From the NCBI GenBank assembly GCA_032622095.1, contig CP136063.1, positions 9,219,814 through 9,283,813 on the forward strand: a stretch of 64,000 bases of DNA, written 5' to 3'. The stretch's first letter is position 1, and every line of letters starts with the position of its first letter. The position numbers were made by a program, and so were the translations under genes. A model generated the notes under the pieces. It did no database searches, had not been told where the DNA came from, and saw only the letters and a list, made by a program, of their open reading frames with translations. This stretch comes from Siphonodentalium dalli. Its lineage: Eukaryota; Mollusca; Scaphopoda; Gadilida; Siphonodentaliidae. This document shows, piece after piece, positions 1-10,833 of this stretch.

Positions 1-17
1 CATGGTGTGTTTACTGT

Positions 18-29
18 CATCCCGGGATG
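18..29. other. 12-bp palindrome with central CpG, present in nearly every monomer (first copy)
   Basis: CATCCCGGGATG is identical to its own reverse complement and recurs every 50 bp across the window, with CCCGGG (a SmaI/XmaI site) at its core. The consensus monomer has no other CpG, so any CpG methylation would fall in the centre of the palindrome once per repeat. Recurrent damaged forms are CCCTGG (CpG to TpG), CCCGGGGTG, CCGGAATG, CACCCCGGG and CATACCGGG. A GATGATAG variant extends the palindrome to 14 bp. It could be a dyad protein-binding site or a small hairpin, but nothing in the sequence proves a function. Confidence 0.9.
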
Positions 30-299
30 CTAGGTCTAATCTTAACCCTACATGGTGTGTTTACTGTCATCCCGGGATGCTAGGTCTAATCTTAACCCTA
101 CATGGTGTGTTTACTGTCATCCCGGGATGCTAGGTCTAATCTTAACCCTACATGGTGTGTTTACTGTCATCCCTGGATGCTAGGTCTAATCTTAACCCTA
201 CATGGTGTGTTAACTGTCATCCCGGGATGCTAGGTCTAATCTTAACACTACATGGTGTGTTAACTGTCATCCCGGGATGCTAGGTCTAATCTTAACCCT

Positions 300-349
300 A
301 CATGGGGTGTTGACAGTCATCCCGGGATGCTAGATCTAATCTTAACACT
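300..349 (+). repeat. HOR-1 marker monomer GGGGTGTTGACAG (first of 14 copies)
   Basis: A monomer starting ACATGGGGTGTTGACAG is found at 300, 3449, 5141, 6842, 8440, 11433, 13682, 15631, 21427, 32869, 35867, 41964, 43114 and 44064. In most copies it also carries TAGATCTAAT and AACACT; the 3449 copy lacks the first and the 8440 copy has TATATCTAAT. In HOR-2 the equivalent slot carries GTGTTGACTG with the same downstream changes, so the two families share ancestry at this position. Confidence 0.85.
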
Positions 350-621
350 ACATGGTGTGTTAACTGTCATCCCGGGATGCTAGGTCTAATCTTAACCCTA
401 CATGGTGTGTTAACTGTCATCCCGGGATGCTAGGTCTAATCTTAACACTACATGGTGTGTTAACTGTCATCCCGGGATGCTAGGACTAATCTTAACCCTA
501 CATGGTGTGTTAACTGTCATCCCGGGATGCTAGGTCTAATCTTAACCCTACATGGTGTGTTAACTGTCATCCCGGGATGCTAGGTATAATCTTAACCCTA
601 CATGGTGTGTTAACTGTCATC

Positions 622-635
622 CCGTGATGCTAGTC
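622..635 (+). repeat. HOR-1 49-bp monomer CCGTGATGCTAGTC (first of 12 copies)
   Basis: This monomer has lost one G after CTAG and has G to T in the palindrome. Copies begin at 622, 3621, 5463, 7414, 12005, 14254, 16103, 20100, 21949, 33441, 36439 and 44636. Each shifts the 50-bp phase by one base. All copies share both changes and are usually followed by a CTATGTC monomer, so they descend from one event and were amplified with the HOR. Confidence 0.88.
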
Positions 636-1080
636 TAATCTTAACCCTACATGGTGTGTTAACTGTCATCCCGGGATGCTATGTCTAATCTTAACCCTAC
701 ATGGTGTGTTTACTGTCATCCCGGGATGCTATGTCTAATCTTAACCCTACATGGTGTGTTTACTGTCATCCCGGGATGCTAGGTCTAATCTTAACCATAC
801 ATGGTGTGTTAACTGTCATCCCGGGAAGCTAGGTCTAATCTTAACCCTACATGGTGTGTTAACTGTCATCCAGGGATGCTAGGTCTAATCTTAACCCTAC
901 ATGGTGTGTTAACTGTCATCCCGGGATGCTAGGTCTAATCTTAACCCTACATGGTGTGTTAACTGTCATCCCGGGATGCTAGGTCTAATCTTAACCCTAC
1001 ATGGTGTGTTTACTGTCATCCCGGGATGCTATGTCTAATCTTAACACTATATGGTGTGTTAACTGTCATCCCGGGATGCC

Positions 1081-2930
1081 AGGTCTAATCTTAACCCTAC
1101 ATGGTGTGTTAACTGTCATCCCGGGGTGCTAGGTCTAATCTTAACCCTACATGGTGTGTTAACTGTCATCCCGGGATGTTAGGTCTAATCTTAACCCTAC
1201 ATGGTGTGTTAACTGTCATCCCGGGATGCTAGGTCTAAGCTTAACCCTACATGGTGTGTTAACTGTCATCCCGGGATGCTAGGTCTAATCTTAACCCTAC
1301 ATGGTGTGTTAACTGTCATCCCGGGATGCTAGGTCTAATCTTAACCCTACATGGTGTGTTAACTGTCATCCCGGGATGCTAGGTCTAATCTTAACCCTAC
1401 ATGGTGTGTTAACTGTCATCCCGGGATGCTAGGTCTAATCTTAACCCTACATGGTGTGTTAACTGTCATACCGGGATGCTAGGTCTAATCTTAACCCTAC
1501 ATGGTGTGTTAACTGTCATCCCGGGATGCTAGGTCTAATCTTAACCCTACATGGTGTGTTTACTGTCATCCCGGGATTCTAGGTCTAATCTTAACCCTAC
1601 ATGGTGTGTTTACTGTCATCCCGGGATGCAAGGTCTAATCGTAACCCTACATGGTGTGTTAACTGTCATCCCGGGATGCTAGGTCTAATCTTAACCCTAC
1701 ATGGTGTGTTAACTGTCATCCCGGGATGCTATGTCTAATCTTAACCCTACATGGTGTGTTTACTGTCATCCCGGGATGCTAGGTCTAATCTTAACCCTAC
1801 ATGGTGTGTTTACTGTCATCCCGGGATGCAAGGTCTAATCGTAACCCTACATGGTGTGTTAACTGTCATCCCGGGATGCTAGGTCTAATCTTAACCCTAC
1901 ATGGTGTGTTAACTGTCATCCCGGGATGCTAGGTCTAATCTTAACCCTACATGGTGTGTTAACTGTCATCCCGGGATGCTAGGTCTAATCTTAACCCTAC
2001 ATGGTGTGTTAACTGTCATCCCGGGGTGCTAGGTCTAATCTTAACCCTACATGGTGTGTTAACTGTCATCCCGGGATGTTAGGTCTAATCTTAACCCTAC
2101 ATGGTGTGTTAACTGTCATCCCGGGATGCTAGGTCTAAGCTTAACCCTACATGGTGTGTTAACTGTCATCCCGGGATGCTAGGTCTAATCTTAACCCTAC
2201 ATGGTGTGTTAACTGTCATCCCGGGATGCTAGGTCTAATCTTAACCCTACATGGTGTGTTAACTGTCATCCCGGGATGCTAGGTCTAATCTTAACCCTAC
2301 ATGGTGTGTTAACTGTCATCCCGGGATGCTAGGTCTAATCTTAACCCTACATGGTGTGTTAACTGTCATACCGGGATGCTAGGTCTAATCTTAACCCTAC
2401 ATGGTGTGTTAACTGTCATCCCGGGATGCTAGGTCTAATCTTAACCCTACATGGTGTGTTTACTGTCATCCCGGGATGCTAGGTCTAATCTTAACCCTAC
2501 ATGGTGTGTTTACTGTCATCCCGGGATGCAAGGTCTAATCGTAACCCTACATGGTGTGTTAACTGTCATCCCGGGATGCTAGGTCTAATCTTAACCCTAC
2601 ATGGTGTGTTAACTGTCATCCCGGGATGCTATGTCTAATCTTAACCCTACATGGTGTGTTTACTGTCATCCCGGGATGCTAGGTCTAATCTTAACCCTAC
2701 ATGGTGTGTTTACTGTCATCCCGGGATGCAAGGTCTAATCGTAACCCTACATGGTGTGTTAACTGTCATCCCGGGATGCTAGGTCTAATCTTAACCCTAC
2801 ATGGTGTGTTAACTGTCATCCCGGGATGCTAGGTCTAATCTTAACCCTACATGGTGTGTTAACTGTCATCCCGGGATGCTAGGTCTAATCTTAACCCTAC
2901 ATGGTGTGTTAACTGTCATACCGGGATGCT
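1081..2930 (+). repeat. 900-bp tandem duplication (18 monomers), overlapping copies
   Basis: Bases 1081-2030 match 1981-2930 at an offset of exactly 900 bp. The only mismatch I see is at 1578 (GGGATTCTAGG) versus 2478 (GGGATGCTAGG). The copies share CCGGGGTGC, GATGTTAGG, CTAAGCTT, CATACCGGG and two GATGCAAGG monomers 200 bp apart. The GATGCAAGG pair suggests an earlier 4-monomer duplication. Confidence 0.85.
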
Positions 2931-4048
2931 AGGTCTAATCGTAACCCTACATGGTGTGTTAACTGTCATCCCGGGATGCTAGGTCTAATCTTAACCCTAC
3001 ACGGTGTGTTAACTGTCATCCCGGGATGCTAGGTCTAATCTTAACCCTACATGGTGTGTTAACTGTCACCCCGGGATGCTAGGTCTAATCTTAACCCTAC
3101 ATGGTGTGTTAACTGTCATCCCGGGATGCTAGGTCTAATCTTAACCCTACATGGTGTGTTAACTGTCATCCCGGGATGCTAGGTCTAATCTTAACCCTAC
3201 ATGGTGTGTTTACTGTCATCCCGGGATGCTAGGTCTAATCTTAACCCTACATGGTGTGTTTACTGTCATCCCGGGATGCTAGGTCTAATCTTAACCCTAC
3301 ATGGTGTGTTTACTGTCATCCCGGGATGCAAGGTCTAATCGTAACCCTACATGGTGTGTTAACTGTCATCCCGGGATGCTAGGTCTAATCTTAACACTAC
3401 ATGGTGTGTTAACTGTCATCCCGGGATTCTAGGTCTAATCTTAACCCTACATGGGGTGTTGACAGTCATCCCGGGATGCTAGGTCTAATCTTAACCCTAC
3501 ATGGTGTGTTAACTGTCAACCCGGGATGCTAGGTCTAATCTTAACCCTACATGGTGTGTTAACTGTCATCCCGGGATGCTAGGTCTAATCTTAACCCTAC
3601 ATGGTGTGTTTACTGTCATCCCGTGATGCTAGTCTAATCTTAACCCTACATGGTGTGTTAACTGTCATCCCGGGATGCTATGTCTAATCTTAACCCTACA
3701 TGGTGTGTTTACTGTCATCCCGGGATGCTAGGTCTAATCTTAACCCAACATGGTGTGTTTACTGTCATCCCGGGATGCAAGGTCTAATCGTAACCCTACA
3801 TGGTGTGTTAACTGTCATCCCGGGATGCTAGGTCTAATCTTAACACTACATGGTGTGTTAACTGTCATCCCGGGATGCTAGGTCTAATCTTAACCCTACA
3901 TGGTGTGTTTACTGTCATCCCGGGATGCTAGGTCTAATCTTAACACTACATGGTGTGTTAACTGTCATCCCGGGATGCTAGGTCTAATCTTAACCCTACA
4001 TGGTGTGTTAACTGTCATCCCGGGATGCTAGATCTAATCTTAACCCTA

Positions 4049-4091
4049 CATGGTGTGTTAACTGTCATCCCGGGATCTAATCTTAACCCTA
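4049..4091 (+). repeat. 43-bp monomer, 7-bp internal deletion (copy 1)
   Basis: GGGAT runs directly into CTAATC, so the seven bases GCTAGGT (or an equivalent shifted by one or two bases) are missing. The palindrome is intact. The same form occurs at 8941. Confidence 0.9.
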
Positions 4092-4291
4092 CATGGTGTG
4101 TTAACTGTCATCCCGGGATGCTATGTCTAATCTTAACCCTACATGGTATGTTAACTGTCATCCCGGGATGCTAGGTCTAATCTTAACCCTACATGGTGTG
4201 TTTACTGTCATCCCGGGATGCTAGATCTAATCTTAACCTTACATGGTGTGTTAACTGTCATCCCGGGATGCTAGGTCTAATCTTAACCCTA

Positions 4292-4541
4292 CATGGTGTG
4301 TTTACTGTCATCCCGGGATGCTAGGTGTGATTTTAACCCTACATGGTGTGTTTACTGTCATCCCGGGGTGCTAGGTGTGATTTTAACCCTACATGGTTTG
4401 TTTACTGTCATCCCGGGGTGCTAGGTGTGATTTTAACCCTACATGGTGTGTTTACTGTCATCCCTGGGTGCTAGGTGTGATTTTAACCCTACATGGTGTG
4501 TTTACTGTCATCCCGGGGTGCTAGGTGTGATTTTAACCCTA
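4292..4541 (+). repeat. TGTGATTTTAAC module 1 (5 monomers)
   Basis: Five consecutive monomers carry CTAGGTGTGATTTTAAC in place of CTAGGTCTAATCTTAAC. Internal order is fixed in all modules: unit 3 has GGTTTGTTTAC, unit 4 has CCCTGGGTG, and units 2, 3 and 5 have CCGGGGTG. Unit 6, marked by TTTAGTGTC in other modules, is absent here. A GGTCCAATC monomer follows. Confidence 0.88.
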
Positions 4542-5940
4542 CATGGTGTGTTAACTGTCATCCCGGGATGCTAGGTCCAATCTTAACACTACATGGTGTG
4601 TTTACTGTCATCCCGGGATGCTAGGTCTAATCTTAACCCTACATGGTGTGTTAACTGTCATCCCGGGATGCTAGGTCCAATCTTAACACTACATGGTGTG
4701 TTAACTGTCATCCCGGGATGCTAGGTCTAATCTTAACCCTACATGGTGTGTTGACTGTCATACCGGGATGCTAGGTCTAATCTTAACACTACATGGTGTG
4801 TTTACTGTCATCCCGGGATGCTAGGTCTAATCGTAACCCTACATGGTGTGTTTACTGTCATCCCGGGATGCTAGGTCTAATCTTAACCCTACATGGTGTG
4901 TTTACTGTCATCCCGGGATGCTAGGTCTAATCTTAACCCTACATGGTGTGTTTACTGTCATCCCGGGATGCTAGGTCTAATCTTAACCCTACATGGTGTG
5001 TTTACTGTCATCCCTGGATGCTAGGTCTAATCTTAACCCTACATGGTGTGTTAACTGTCATCCCGGGATGCTAGGTCTAATCTTAACACTACATGGTGTG
5101 TTAACTGTCATCCCGGGATGCTAGGTCTAATCTTAACCCTACATGGGGTGTTGACAGTCATCCCGGGATGCTAGATCTAATCTTAACACTACATGGTGTG
5201 TTAACTGTCATCCCGGGATGCTAGGTCTAATCTTAACCCTACATGGTGTGTTAACTGTCATCCCGGGATGCTAGGTCTAATCTTAACACTACATGGTGTG
5301 TTAACTGTCATCCCGGGATGCTAGGACTAATCTTAACCCTACATGGTGTGTTAACTGTCATCCCGGGATGCTAGGTCTAATCTTAACCCTACATGGTGTG
5401 TTAACTGTCATCCCGGGATGCTAGGTATAATCTTAACCCTACATGGTGTGTTAACTGTCATCCCGTGATGCTAGTCTAATCTTAACCCTACATGGTGTGT
5501 TAACTGTCATCCCGGGATGCTATGTCTAATCTTAACCCTACATGGTGTGTTTACTGTCATCCCGGGATGCTAGGTCTAATCTTAACCCTACATGGTGTGT
5601 TAACTGTCATCCCGGGATGCTAGGTATAATCTTAACCCTACATGGTGTGTTAACTGTCATCCCGGGATGCTAGGTCTAATCTTAACCCTACATGGTGTGT
5701 TAACTGTCATCCAGGGATGCTAGGTCTAATCTTAACCCTACATGGTGTGTTAACTGTCATCCCGGGATGCTAGGTCTAATCTTAACCCTACATGGTGTGT
5801 TAACTGTCATCCCGGGATGCTAGGTCTAATCTTAACCCTACATGGTGTGTTTACTGTCATCCCGGGATGCTATGTCTAATCTTAACACTATATGGTGTGT
5901 TAACTGTCATCCCGGGATGCCAGGTCTAATCTTAACCCTA

Positions 5941-5990
5941 CATGGTGTGTTAACTGTCATTTCGGGGTGCTAGGTCTAATCTTAACCCTA
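5941..5990 (+). repeat. Monomer with CATTTCGGGG
   Basis: CATCCCGGGG of the paralogous HOR-1 slot (for example near 1109, 2009 and 12501) reads CATTTCGGGG here, a two-base CC to TT change next to the CpG. Private to this copy. Confidence 0.8.
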
Positions 5991-6440
5991 CATGGTGTGT
6001 TAACTGTCATCCCGGGATGTTAGGTCTAATCTTAACCCTACATGGTGTGTTAACTGTCATCCCGGGATGCTAGGTCTAAGCTTAACCCTACATGGTGTGT
6101 TAACTGTCATCCCGGGATGCTAGGTCTAATCTTAACCCTACATGGTGTGTTAACTGTCATCCCGGGATGCTAGGTCTAATCTTAACCCTACATGGTGTGT
6201 TAACTGTCATCCCGGGATGCTAGGTCTAATCTTAACCCTACATGGTGTGTTAACTGTCATCCCGGGATGCTAGGTCTAATCTTAACCCTACATGGTGTGT
6301 TAACTGTCATACCGGGATGCTAGGTCTAATCTTAACCCTACATGGTGTGTTAACTGTCATCCCGGGATGCTAGGTCTAATCTTAACCCTACACGGTGTGT
6401 TAACTGTCATCCCGGGATGCTAGGTCTAATCTTAACCCTA

Positions 6441-6490
6441 CATGGTGTGTTAAACGTCACATCGGGATGCTAGGTCTAATCTTAACCCTA
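6441..6490 (+). repeat. Monomer with clustered substitutions and broken palindrome
   Basis: TTAAACGTCACATCGGG replaces TTAACTGTCACCCCGGG with no length change: several substitutions within about ten bases, unlike the usual single changes. The corresponding monomers in other HOR-1 units (near 3061, 15191, 17091 and 34431) read TTAACTGTCACCCCGGG. Confidence 0.8.
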
Positions 6491-6740
6491 CATGGTGTGT
6501 TAACTGTCATCCCGGGATGCTAGGTCTAATCTTAACCCTACATGGTGTGTTAACTGTCATCCCGGGATGCTAGGTCTAATCTTAACCCTACATGGTGTGT
6601 TTACTGTCATCCCGGGATGCTAGGTCTAATCTTAACCCTACATGGTGTGTTTACTGTCATCCCGGGATGCTAGGTCTAATCTTAACCCTACATGGTGTGT
6701 TTACTGTCATCCCGGGATGCAAGGTCTAATCGTAACCCTA

Positions 6741-6792
6741 CATGGTGTGTGTTAACTGTCATCCCGGGATGCTAGGTCTAATCTTAACACTA
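6741..6792 (+). repeat. 52-bp monomer, extra GT
   Basis: The GTGTGT run is one dinucleotide longer (GGTGTGTGTTAAC). This is the only such case I found, consistent with replication slippage. Confidence 0.9.
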
Positions 6793-8940
6793 CATGGTGT
6801 GTTAACTGTCATCCCGGGATGCTAGGTCTAATCTTAACCCTACATGGGGTGTTGACAGTCATCCCGGGATGCTAGATCTAATCTTAACACTACATGGTGT
6901 GTTAACTGTCATCCCGGGATGCTAGGTCTAATCTTAACCCTACATGGTGTGTTAACTGTCATCCCGGGATGCTAGGTCTAATCTTAACACTACATGGTGT
7001 GTTAACTGTCATCCCGGGATGCTAGGACTAATCTTAACCCTACATGGTGTGTTAACTGTCATCCCGGGATGCTAGGTCTAATCTTAACCCTACATGGTGT
7101 GTTAACTGTCATCCCGGGATACTAGGTCTAATCTTAACCCTACATGGTGTGTTAACTGTCATCCCGGGATGCTAGGTCTAATCTTAACCCTACATGGTGT
7201 GTTAACTGTCATCCCGGGATGCTAGGTCTAATCTTAACCCTACATGGTGTGTTAACTGTCATCCCGGGATGCTAGGCCTAATCTTAACCCTACATGGTTT
7301 GTTAACTGTCAACCCGGGATGCTAGGTCTAATCTTAACCCTACATGGTGTGTTAACTGTCATCCCGGGATGCTAGGTCTAATCTTAACCCTACATGGTGT
7401 GTTTACTGTCATCCCGTGATGCTAGTCTAATCTTAACCCTACATGGTGTGTTAACTGTCATCCCGGGATGCTAGGTCCAATCTTAACACTACATGGTGTG
7501 TTAACTGTCATCCCGGGATGCTAGGTCTAATCTTAACCCTACATGGTGTGTTGACTGTCATACCGGGATGCTAGGTCTAATCTTAACACTACATGGTGTG
7601 TTTACTGTCATCCCGGGATGCTAGGTCTAATCGTAACCCTACATGGTGTGTTTACTGTCATCCCGGGATGCTAGGTCTAATCTTAACCCTACATGGTGTG
7701 TTTACTGTCATCCCGGGATGCTAGGTCTAATCTTAACCCTACATGGTGTGTTTACTGTCATCCCGGGATGCTAGGTCTAATCTTAACCCTACATGGTGTG
7801 TTTACTGTCATCCCTGGATGCTAGGTCTAATCTTAACCCTACATGGTGTGTTACTGTCATCCCGGGATGCTAGGTCTAATCTTAACCCTACATGGTGTGG
7901 TTACTGTCACCCCGGGATGCTAGGTCTAATCTTAACCCTACATGGTGTTTTAACTGTCATCCCGGGATGCTAGGTCTAATCTTAACCCTACATGGTGTGT
8001 TAACTGTCATCCCGGGATGCTAGGTCTAATCTTAAACCTACATGGTGTGTTAACTGTCACCCCGGGATGCTAGGTCTAATCTTAACCCTACATGGTGTCT
8101 TAACTGTCATCCCGGGATGCTAGGTCTAATCTTAACCCGACATGGTGTGTTTACTGTCATCCCGGGATGCTAGGTCTAATCTTAACCCTACATAGTGTGT
8201 TTACTGTCATCCCGGGATGCTAGGTCTAATCTTAACCCTACATGGTGTGTTTACTGTCATCCCGGGATGCTAGGTCTAATCTTAACCCTACATGGTGTGT
8301 TTACTGTCATCCCGGGATGCTAGGTCTAATCTTAACCCTACATGGTGTGTTAACTGTCATCCCGGGATTCTAGGTCTAATCTTAACACTACATGGTGTGT
8401 TAACTGTCATCCCGGGATGCTAGGTCTAATCTTAACCCTACATGGGGTGTTGACAGTCATCCCGGGATGCTATATCTAATCTTAACACTACATGGTGTGT
8501 TAACTGTCATCCCGGAATGCTAAGTCTAATCTTAACCCTACATGGTGTGTTAACTGTCATCCCGGGATGCTAGGTCTAATCTTAACCCTACATGGTGTGT
8601 TTACTGTCATCCCGGGATGCAAGGTCTAATCTTAACCCTACATGGTGTGTTTACTGTCATCCCGGGATGCTAGGTCTAATCTTAACCATACATGGTGTGT
8701 TAACTGTCATCCCGGGATGCTAGGTCTAATCTTAACCCTACATGGTGTGTTAACTGTCATCCCGGGATGCTAGGTCTAATCTTAACCCTACATGGTGTGT
8801 TTACTGTCATCCCGGGATGCTAGGTCTAATCTTAACACTACATGGTGTGTTAACTGTCATCCCGGGATGCTAGGTCTAATCTTAACCCTACATGGTGTGT
8901 TAACTGTCATCCCGGGATGCTAGATCTAATCTTAACCCTA

Positions 8941-8983
8941 CATGGTGTGTTAACTGTCATCCCGGGATCTAATCTTAACCCTA
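8941..8983 (+). repeat. 43-bp monomer, 7-bp internal deletion (copy 2)
   Basis: Identical to the 4049 monomer and in the same neighbourhood at an offset of 4892 bp, so it was copied with its surroundings rather than deleted twice. Confidence 0.9.
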
Positions 8984-9183
8984 CATGGTGTGTTAACTGT
9001 CATCCCGGGATGCTATGTCTAATCTTAACCCTACATGGTATGTTAACTGTCATCCCGGGATGCTAGGTCTACTCTTAACCCTACATGGTGTGTTTACTGT
9101 CATCCCGGGATGCTAGATCTAATCTTAACCTTACATGGTGTGTTAACTGTCATCCCGGGATGCTAGGTCTAATCTTAACCCTA

Positions 9184-9483
9184 CATGGTGTGTTTACTGT
9201 CATCCCGGGATGCTAGGTGTGATTTTAACCCTACATGGTGTGTTTACTGTCATCCCGGGGTGCTAGGTGTGATTTTAACCCTACATGGTTTGTTTACTGT
9301 CATCCCGGGGTGCTAGGTGTGATTTTAACCCTACATGGTGTGTTTACTGTCATCCCTGGGTGCTAGGTGTGATTTTAACCCTACATGGTGTGTTTACTGT
9401 CATCCCGGGGTGCTAGGTGTGATTTTAACCCTACATGGTGTGTTTAGTGTCATCCCGGGGTGCTAGGTGTGATTTTAACCCTA
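9184..9483 (+). repeat. TGTGATTTTAAC module 2 (6 monomers)
   Basis: Same internal order as module 1 at an offset of 4892 bp, but with the sixth TTTAGTGTC unit present. After it the offset between the two regions becomes 4942 bp. Confidence 0.88.
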
Positions 9484-10533
9484 CATGGTGTGTTAACTGT
9501 CATCCCGGGATGCTAGGTCCAATATTAACACTACATGGTGTGTTTACTGTCATCCCGGGATGCTAGGTCTAATCTTAACCCTACATGGTGTGTTAACTGT
9601 CATCCCGGGATGCTAGGTCCAATCTTAACACTACATGGTGTGTTAACTGTCATCCCGGGATGCTAGGTCTAATCTTAACCCTACATGGTGTGTTGACTGT
9701 CATACCGGGATGCTAGGTCTAATCTTAACACTACATGGTGTGTTTACTGTCATCCCGGGATGCTAGGTCTAATCGTAACCCTACATGGTGTGTTTACTGT
9801 CATCCCGGGATGCTAGGTCTAATCTTAACCCTACATGGTGTGTTTACTGTCATCCCGAGATGCTAGGTCTAATCTTAACCCTACATGGTGTGTTTACTGT
9901 CATCCCGGGATGCTAGGTCTAATCTTAACCCTACATGGTGTGTTAAATGTCATCCCGGGATGCTAGGTCTAATCTTAACCCTACATGGTGTGTTAACTGT
10001 CATCCCGGGATGCTAGGTCTAATCTTAACCCTACATGGTGTGTTTACTGTCATCCCGGGATGCTAGGTCTAATCTTAACCCTACATGGTGTGTTAACTGT
10101 CATCCCGGAATGCTAGGTGTAATCTTAACCCTACATGGTGTGTTAACTATCATCCCGGAATGCTAGATCTAATCTTAACCCTACATGGTGTGTTAACTGT
10201 CATCCCGGGATTCTAGGTGTAATCTTAACCCTACATGGTGTGTTAACTGTCATCCCGGGATGCTAGGTCTAATCTTAACCCCACATGGTGTGTTAACTGT
10301 TATCCCGGGATGCTAGGTCTAATCTTAACCCTACATGGTATGTTAACTGTCATCCCGGGATGCTATGTCTAATCTTAACCCTACATGGTATGTTAACTGT
10401 CATCCCGGGATGCTAGGTCTAATCTTAACCCTACATGGTGTGTTTACTATCATCCCGGGATGCTAGATCTAATCTTAACCCTACATGGTGGGTTAACTGT
10501 CATCCCGGGATGCTAGGTCTAATCTTAACCCTA

Positions 10534-10833
10534 CATGGTGTGTTAACTGTCATCCCGGGATGCTAGGTGTGATTTTAACCCTACATGGTGTGTTTACTGT
10601 CATCCCGGGATGCTAGGTGTGATTTTAACCCTACATGGTTTGTTTACTGTCATCCCGGGGTGCTAGGTGTGATTTTAACCCTACATGGTGTGTTTACTGT
10701 CATCCCTGGGTGCTAGGTGTGATTTTAACCCTACGTGGTGTGTTTACTGTCATCCCGGGGTGCTAGGTGTGATTTTAACCCTACATGGTGTGTTTAGTGT
10801 CATCCCGGGGTGCTAGGTGTGATTTTAACCCTA
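10534..10833 (+). repeat. TGTGATTTTAAC module 3 (6 monomers)
   Basis: Six-unit module with a private CTACGTGG at the start of unit 5 (near 10731), shared only with module 4. It begins the 2249-bp unit. Confidence 0.88.

Larger units (their letters stand above)
1..730 (+). repeat. Segment repeated at 4842-5571 (offset 4841 bp)
   Basis: The first 730 bases match 4842-5571 marker by marker: CCCTGG at 171 and 5012, GGGGTGTTGACAG at 300 and 5141, GGACTAATC, GGTATAATC, and the 49-bp CCGTGATG monomer at 622 and 5463. The match breaks at 732 (CTATGTC versus CTAGGTC). The left limit lies outside the window. Confidence 0.82.
3895..4990 (+). repeat. Segment repeated at about 8787-9935 (offset 4892, then 4942 bp)
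   Basis: Both copies contain the 43-bp monomer, a GGTATGTTAAC monomer, the TGTGATTTTAAC module, two GGTCCAATC monomers, GTTGACTGTCATACC and ATCGTAAC. The offset grows by 50 bp at the module because the right copy keeps unit 6. Private changes include TCTACTCTTAACC near 9070 and AATATTAACA near 9521. Confidence 0.8.

Noticed and set aside
18-30. CENP-B box
   Set aside because: The palindrome contains CGGGA, as does the end of the CENP-B box, but the essential TTCG half at the right spacing is absent from the consensus. The single TTCGGGG at about 5962 is a private mutation.
42-50. Telomere-like TTAACCCTA in each monomer
   Set aside because: It contains TAACCCTA, eight bases matching the vertebrate-type telomere repeat, but only once per 50 bp and never in tandem. 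An interstitial or terminal telomere tract is not present. Chance similarity cannot be excluded.
1237-1250. Restriction-site variants (HindIII in CTAAGCTT, BglII in TAGATCTAAT, HpaI in GTTAAC, SmaI in CCCGGG) as functional elements
   Set aside because: They arise from single substitutions in short palindromic contexts. They are useful as markers of monomer subtype but are not evidence of function.
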